Of a stretch of 64,000 nt of DNA, positions 60,120 to 64,000 are shown in pieces; positions within the stretch are counted from its first letter, which is position 1, and each line of letters opens with the position of its first letter. Made by a program: the position numbers and the translations under genes. Under the pieces are notes generated by a model. The model did not search any database. It saw nothing but the letters and a program-made list of their open reading frames with translations, and was not told where the DNA came from. The DNA is from Photobacterium angustum (lineage in GTDB: Bacteria > Pseudomonadota > Gammaproteobacteria > Enterobacterales > Vibrionaceae), in contig NZ_PYOM01000011.1 of assembly GCF_003026365.1 (NCBI RefSeq), positions 62,001 through 126,000 of the forward strand, given 5' to 3'.

Positions 60120-61547
60120 TTAGGATTTCTGCTTATCCCAGATCCCTTCTTCCAGTTGTGCATGTAGCTCTGGATAATCATTGCTATCAAACGTCGGTAC
60201 CTTACCAAGCGATAACTGTTTATTATAATCAGTTGCCAACTTCACCACAGTGCCTGACAGTAAAACTATCGCGACTAAGTTAATCAGTGCCATCATCCCC
60301 ATTGATACATCCGCCATTGCCCATACCGTTGGAAGATCAGCTAACGCCCCAAACATCACCATAAATAGCACCACAACACGAAAAATATTCAATCCGATTT
60401 TATGGTTATGCTCAAGAAAAATAAGGTTGGTTTCAGCATAGGAATAATTAGCAACGAGCGATGTAAACGCAAAGAAGAAAATTGCAATAGCGATAAACAC
60501 AGAGCCCCAGTCACCGACTTGTGAACTCAAAGCGCGCTGAGTTAACTCAATCCCTGTCACCTCACTATGAGGGACATATTCGCCTGACATCAAAATAATC
60601 GCGACAGTAGATGAACAGATCACCATTGTATCCATAAACACACCAAGCATTTGCACATATCCTTGCGAGGCGGGATGAGGCGGATAAGGTGTTGCAGATG
60701 CTGCCGCATTCGGTGCTGATCCCATGCCAGCTTCATTCGAAAATAAACCACGCTTTAATCCATTAATCATTCCTTGAGCGATGGTATATCCCAATGCGCC
60801 CGATGCGGCTTCTTCTAGACCGAAAGCACTGCGAAAAATCATCATGATAATTTCGGGCAGTTTTTCAATGTTGATCGCCATAATATAAAGGGCAAGCAAC
60901 AGATAACATAATGCCATGGCAGGAACTAAAATTTCCGCGGTTCTTGCAATAGTACGCAAACCACCAAAAATGATGACTCCCGTCATGATCACAAGTCCAA
61001 TACCAACATATATCGGTGACCAGCCAAAAGCGACGTGAGCAGCCTGACTTATCGAGTTAGCTTGAACCGAGTTAAACACTAAGCCAAAAGCAATGATCAA
61101 AAAGACCGAGAACATAACGCCCATCCAGCGCATGCCTAATCCTTTTTCCATATAATACGCAGGACCACCACGATAATTACCATCATCATCACGGGTTTTA
61201 TAAAGCTGAGCTAATGCACTTTCTGCAAAAGCGGTCGCCATACCAAGCATAGCGATCAGCCACATCCAAAAGATCGCGCCAGGGCCACCCAAAGTTAAAG
61301 CTACGGCTACTCCCGCCATATTACCAGTGCCGACTCTAGCCGCTAAGCTCGTACATAATGCTTGGAAGGAAGAAATGCCTGCACTGTCTGATTTGCGACT
61401 GTTTTTCATCACCTTAAACATATGGCCAAAATGACGGAACTGGATAAAGCTCAAACGGTAGGTGAAGTAAATACCGACTCCTATCAGTAAATAAATTAAT
61501 ACCGAGCCCCAGAGTAAGTCATTTAAAAAGGTAATTTGGCTGGACAA
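60120..61547 (-). CDS. Alanine/glycine:cation symporter (AGCS) family protein
   Basis: An inner-membrane transporter coupling Na+ or H+ to alanine or glycine uptake. The 475 residues have about 11 helices and the family signatures GTGNMAGVAVALTLGGPGAIFWMW and GLFSNEAGMGSAPNAAA. It is monocistronic. I looked for a glycine riboswitch in the leader, since some Vibrio AGCS genes have one, and saw none. Confidence 0.93.
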   Translation of the reverse strand: MSSQITFLNDLLWGSVLIYLLIGVGIYFTYRLSFIQFRHFGHMFKVMKNSRKSDSAGISSFQALCTSLAARVGTGNMAGVAVALTLGGPGAIFWMWLIAMLGMATAFAESALAQLYKTRDDDGNYRGGPAYYMEKGLGMRWMGVMFSVFLIIAFGLVFNSVQANSISQAAHVAFGWSPIYVGIGLVIMTGVIIFGGLRTIARTAEILVPAMALCYLLLALYIMAINIEKLPEIIMMIFRSAFGLEEAASGALGYTIAQGMINGLKRGLFSNEAGMGSAPNAAASATPYPPHPASQGYVQMLGVFMDTMVICSSTVAIILMSGEYVPHSEVTGIELTQRALSSQVGDWGSVFIAIAIFFFAFTSLVANYSYAETNLIFLEHNHKIGLNIFRVVVLFMVMFGALADLPTVWAMADVSMGMMALINLVAIVLLSGTVVKLATDYNKQLSLGKVPTFDSNDYPELHAQLEEGIWDKQKS

Positions 61548-61991
61548 GTGGGTTCCTTCTACAACGCAGTACGTATTGAATAAATAATGGCAGTGGATGT
61601 GGTATTCATCTTCACCAACTCAAACTAAATCATTACAATTTAGTAACCAAATAAAGCAATTGCACATTGATATTTCCTCTTTTATTTGTATAGACCTATT
61701 ATGATGGGATATATCAAAAAATTTCATTCATTATCACATGAAATACACTAAGGGTATATTTTTTAAGTAAATATCTAAAACCCTCCCACTAAATCCAAAC
61801 ATAAATAAAGCCTTACCGCGAGTTGTTTTCTTACATTTTCGGTCATAAAAAGGATATATTTGACTTTTAGCACATAAAAATTTCATCTTTAAGCAACAAA
61901 TGAGAAACACTTCAATTTTACTCTACCCCATATTGTGATAATTAATGACCTTGTAGCTTATAGTTAGCTATATCATAGGAAGAGGTGCTTT
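61548..61991. other. AGCS-DUF3545 intergenic region
   Basis: 444 AT-rich bases with the promoters of two divergent genes. A small inverted repeat TAGCT/AGCTA lies near 61953-61969, just before the DUF3545 gene, whose ribosome site is GGAAGAGG. No other gene seen. Confidence 0.4.
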
Positions 61992-62174
61992 ATGGATAGC
62001 TTTGCATTTGATGATATGTTCACAACAGAAACCGTCTCTCGTCGCTCTCGAGCAAAACCTGAAAAACGTAAATGGCGTGAAATTGAAGCCTTAAAAGATC
62101 GTCAACGACTTCGCCGTGAGCTTCAAGATATGGATATGTGCGGCAGTTACAATGCCGATGAATTCGACTTTTAA
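61992..62174 (+). CDS. DUF3545 family small protein
   Basis: 60 residues: an acidic N-terminus (MDSFAFDDMF), a very basic middle (RRSRAKPEKRKWREIEALKD) and a helical, charged end with LRRELQDMDM. This pattern is typical of DUF3545, a family of Vibrionaceae and related bacteria with unknown function. A good ribosome site (GGAAGAGG) and its own terminator show it is a real gene. No function can be assigned. Confidence 0.85.
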   Translation: MDSFAFDDMFTTETVSRRSRAKPEKRKWREIEALKDRQRLRRELQDMDMCGSYNADEFDF

Positions 62175-62195
62175 CAAACCGTTCCAGACGAAAAA

Positions 62196-62227
62196 ATTAA
62201 ACGCCAGCATTTTGCTGGCGTTTTGTT
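62196..62227. terminator. DUF3545/ung bidirectional terminator
   Basis: AAACGCCAGC/GCTGGCGTTT with an ATTTT loop and T-run, between convergent genes. Confidence 0.88.
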
Positions 62228-62244
62228 TACCGAAATAAATTCGT

Positions 62245-62907
62245 TTATAACTGCCAATTAATCGCTGATTTTCCCATTTCAGCGAGTAACTGATTGGTTT
62301 TAGAAAAATGCTGACAACCAAAGAAACCCCGATATGCAGATAACGGTGATGGATGCGCAGAATGTAAAACATGATGACGCTCGGTATTTATCTTTTTACC
62401 TTTTTTCTGAGCATGTGCACCCCACAGTAAGAAGATCACTCCTTCTGTATTATCGTTAATGTACTCAATCGCACGATCGGTAAATGTTTCCCAACCAATC
62501 TTAGCGTGGGAATGCGCGTTCCCTTGTTCTACTGTTAGGACGGTATTAAGTAATAAAACACCTTGCTCTGCCCACGGCTGCAAATAACCATGTTCAGGCA
62601 CTACAAAACCTTCAATATCAGTGGCTAATTCTTTATACATATTCGCCAATGACGGTGGCGTTTTAACACCCGGGAGTACAGAGAAACTTAAACCATGAGC
62701 TTGCTTTGGCCCATGGTAAGGATCTTGTCCTAAAATCACGACCTTGGTTTGCTCTAATGGCGTCGAGATAAATGCATTAAAAATATCTTCTTGAGGAGGA
62801 AATACCACTTTTCCTGATGCACGAGCAGCGTCAACCGCCTGTTCAATCTCAGAAAAATACGCTTGTGCTCGTTGTTGCTCGATAAATGTAGACCAGCTAG
62901 CGGTCAT
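62245..62907 (-). CDS. ung: Uracil-DNA glycosylase
   Basis: Ung removes uracil from DNA and starts base excision repair. The 220-residue protein has the catalytic water-activating D62 in GQDPYHG, and the H185 loop [14 protein letters not shown]. Length and motifs match E. coli family-1 UDG. The following gene upstream on the same strand is nfo, which acts on the abasic sites that Ung makes. Confidence 0.98.
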   Translation of the reverse strand: MTASWSTFIEQQRAQAYFSEIEQAVDAARASGKVVFPPQEDIFNAFISTPLEQTKVVILGQDPYHGPKQAHGLSFSVLPGVKTPPSLANMYKELATDIEGFVVPEHGYLQPWAEQGVLLLNTVLTVEQGNAHSHAKIGWETFTDRAIEYINDNTEGVIFLLWGAHAQKKGKKINTERHHVLHSAHPSPLSAYRGFFGCQHFSKTNQLLAEMGKSAINWQL

Positions 62908-62999
62908 AAGTACTTCCTCATCAATAGAATTTACTCAGTAAGAATATCAAAATCAGCTCACAGGCGAGACAAATAGTCGACGCCTTCATTTATAGCCAC

Positions 63000-63848
63000 T
63001 TATTTTTTAGCGGCAAAATCACGTAATGTCGCAATTTCTTGATGCCAAATATCAGGATTAATCGTTTCTAAAATAAGAGGCATATGATTAAAACGATCAT
63101 CTTGCATGATATAGCGGAAACAATCCCAGCCAATCACTCCTTCACCTAGACTATGGTGGCGATCTAAATGACTCCCTAAATCACCTTTGGAATCATTTAA
63201 GTGCATACCTCGGAGATATTGCATTCCAACAACATCATCAAATTCAGCAAACGTTCGATCTGCAGCAGTTTCAGTACGTAAATCATATCCAGCCGCAAAG
63301 GTATGGCAGGTATCAATACAGACACCTACCCGCGTTTTATCTTTAACTTGATCGATGATTTCCGCTAAATGTTCAAACTGCCAACCTAAATTTGAACCTT
63401 GTCCCGCCGTATTTTCGATCACTGCAACCACATCACTTACTTGTTCATGCGCAAGATTTATTGACTCAGCAATCAGCTTTAAACACTCTTTTTCAGAAAT
63501 TTTTTTTAAATGACTCCCCGGATGGAAGTTCAAAAGGTGCAATCCAAGCTGTTTACAACGCGACATTTCATCAATAAAAGCAGCACGCGATTTTTCTAAC
63601 TTTTCAGCCTCTGGTGCACCTAAATTAATCAAATAAGAGTCATGTGGCAAAATAGCATTGGCATTAAACTCTAATTGAGAACAACGCGCTTTAAACGCAG
63701 CAATAACATCCGCCTCTAACGGCTTAGCCACCCACTGACGCTGATTTTTAGTAAATAGAGCAAAAGCATTCGCACCAATTTTTTCAGCATTTACTGGCGC
63801 ATTAAATACCCCACCAGCAGCAGAAACATGAGCACCAATCAGTTTCAT
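63000..63848 (-). CDS. nfo: Endonuclease IV
   Basis: Nfo cuts DNA at abasic sites and removes blocked 3' ends. The TIM-barrel zinc ligands lie in the conserved blocks [66 protein letters not shown] and LETINPD. I start it at the ATG at 63846-63848 (MKLIGAHVS, 282 residues; E. coli 285), with GAGG upstream; the frame is open 11 codons further. It is read in the same direction as ung, 92 bases before it. Confidence 0.97.
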   Translation of the reverse strand: MKLIGAHVSAAGGVFNAPVNAEKIGANAFALFTKNQRQWVAKPLEADVIAAFKARCSQLEFNANAILPHDSYLINLGAPEAEKLEKSRAAFIDEMSRCKQLGLHLLNFHPGSHLKKISEKECLKLIAESINLAHEQVSDVVAVIENTAGQGSNLGWQFEHLAEIIDQVKDKTRVGVCIDTCHTFAAGYDLRTETAADRTFAEFDDVVGMQYLRGMHLNDSKGDLGSHLDRHHSLGEGVIGWDCFRYIMQDDRFNHMPLILETINPDIWHQEIATLRDFAAKK

Positions 63849-64000
63849 AGCAATTTTTACCTCACTTATATCACTTGGCATTTCAAGCCAAACATAAACA
63901 TTTAATAAACATTACAATCACAATTAAAAATCAAATATGTTGTAAAATAACAACATTTGGACGCTAAAATATTTTTTATCGATTAAAATTTATTCTTGAT

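Noticed and set aside
61548-61991. Glycine riboswitch upstream of the AGCS symporter
   Set aside because: Known for some Vibrio symporter genes, but the conserved glycine-aptamer core bases are not visible on the minus strand here.

Overview
This is a stretch of conserved chromosome from a gammaproteobacterium of the Vibrionaceae, most likely Photobacterium. The evidence is the moderately AT-rich DNA, an OmpU/OmpL-type porin between greA and dacB, a VpsR-type regulator next to lysS, an NptA-type Na+/phosphate transporter, a DUF3545 gene, and proteins close to their Vibrio and E. coli orthologues throughout. The species call is inference.

Layout. 1-8400 (minus strand): the translation and RNA cluster secG, tRNA-Leu(GAG), tRNA-fMet, rimP, nusA, infB, rbfA, truB, rpsO, pnp (pnp runs off the left edge). 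8600-14700: glmM, folP, ftsH, rlmE on the minus strand, then convergent yhbY and greA. 15268-18832: a major porin, dacB and a short MgtE-like Mg2+ transporter. 19320-36565: carB-carA, dapB, ispH-fkpB, lspA-ileS-ribF and murJ on the minus strand, divergent rpsT, a DUF502 gene, nhaR and nhaA; this is the E. coli 0.4-0.7 minute block, inverted and with murJ inserted. 37085-45748: nptA, thyA, a TSUP permease, ptsP, rppH, divergent mutH, a small unknown gene and tas. 45807-47710: a broken DUF1127-like gene and vpsR. 48049-54489: lysS, prfB (with its programmed frameshift), recJ, dsbC, xerD. 54703-63848: fldB, brnQ, trmN6, srmB, yaaA, an alanine/glycine:cation symporter, a DUF3545 gene, ung and nfo.

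Functional themes are translation initiation and RNA decay (rimP to pnp), envelope building (glmM, murJ, lspA, dacB, porin), pyrimidine, folate, lysine and isoprenoid synthesis (carAB, folP, thyA, dapB, ispH), ion homeostasis (nhaA/nhaR, nptA, MgtE-like, AGCS), and DNA repair and chromosome upkeep (mutH, recJ, xerD, ung, nfo). Most operons end in clear intrinsic terminators, several shared by convergent genes.

I see no prophage, insertion sequence, integron, CRISPR array, toxin-antitoxin pair or defence island, and no wholly new system. The points worth a second look are regulatory or small: a switch-like greA leader, a GATC/DnaA-box cluster between rppH and mutH, a small exported protein coupled to nhaA, a DUF1127 gene with an in-frame stop, the absence of lgt from its usual place, a CBS-less MgtE with a long leader, and two strand-asymmetric A/C-rich promoter regions.
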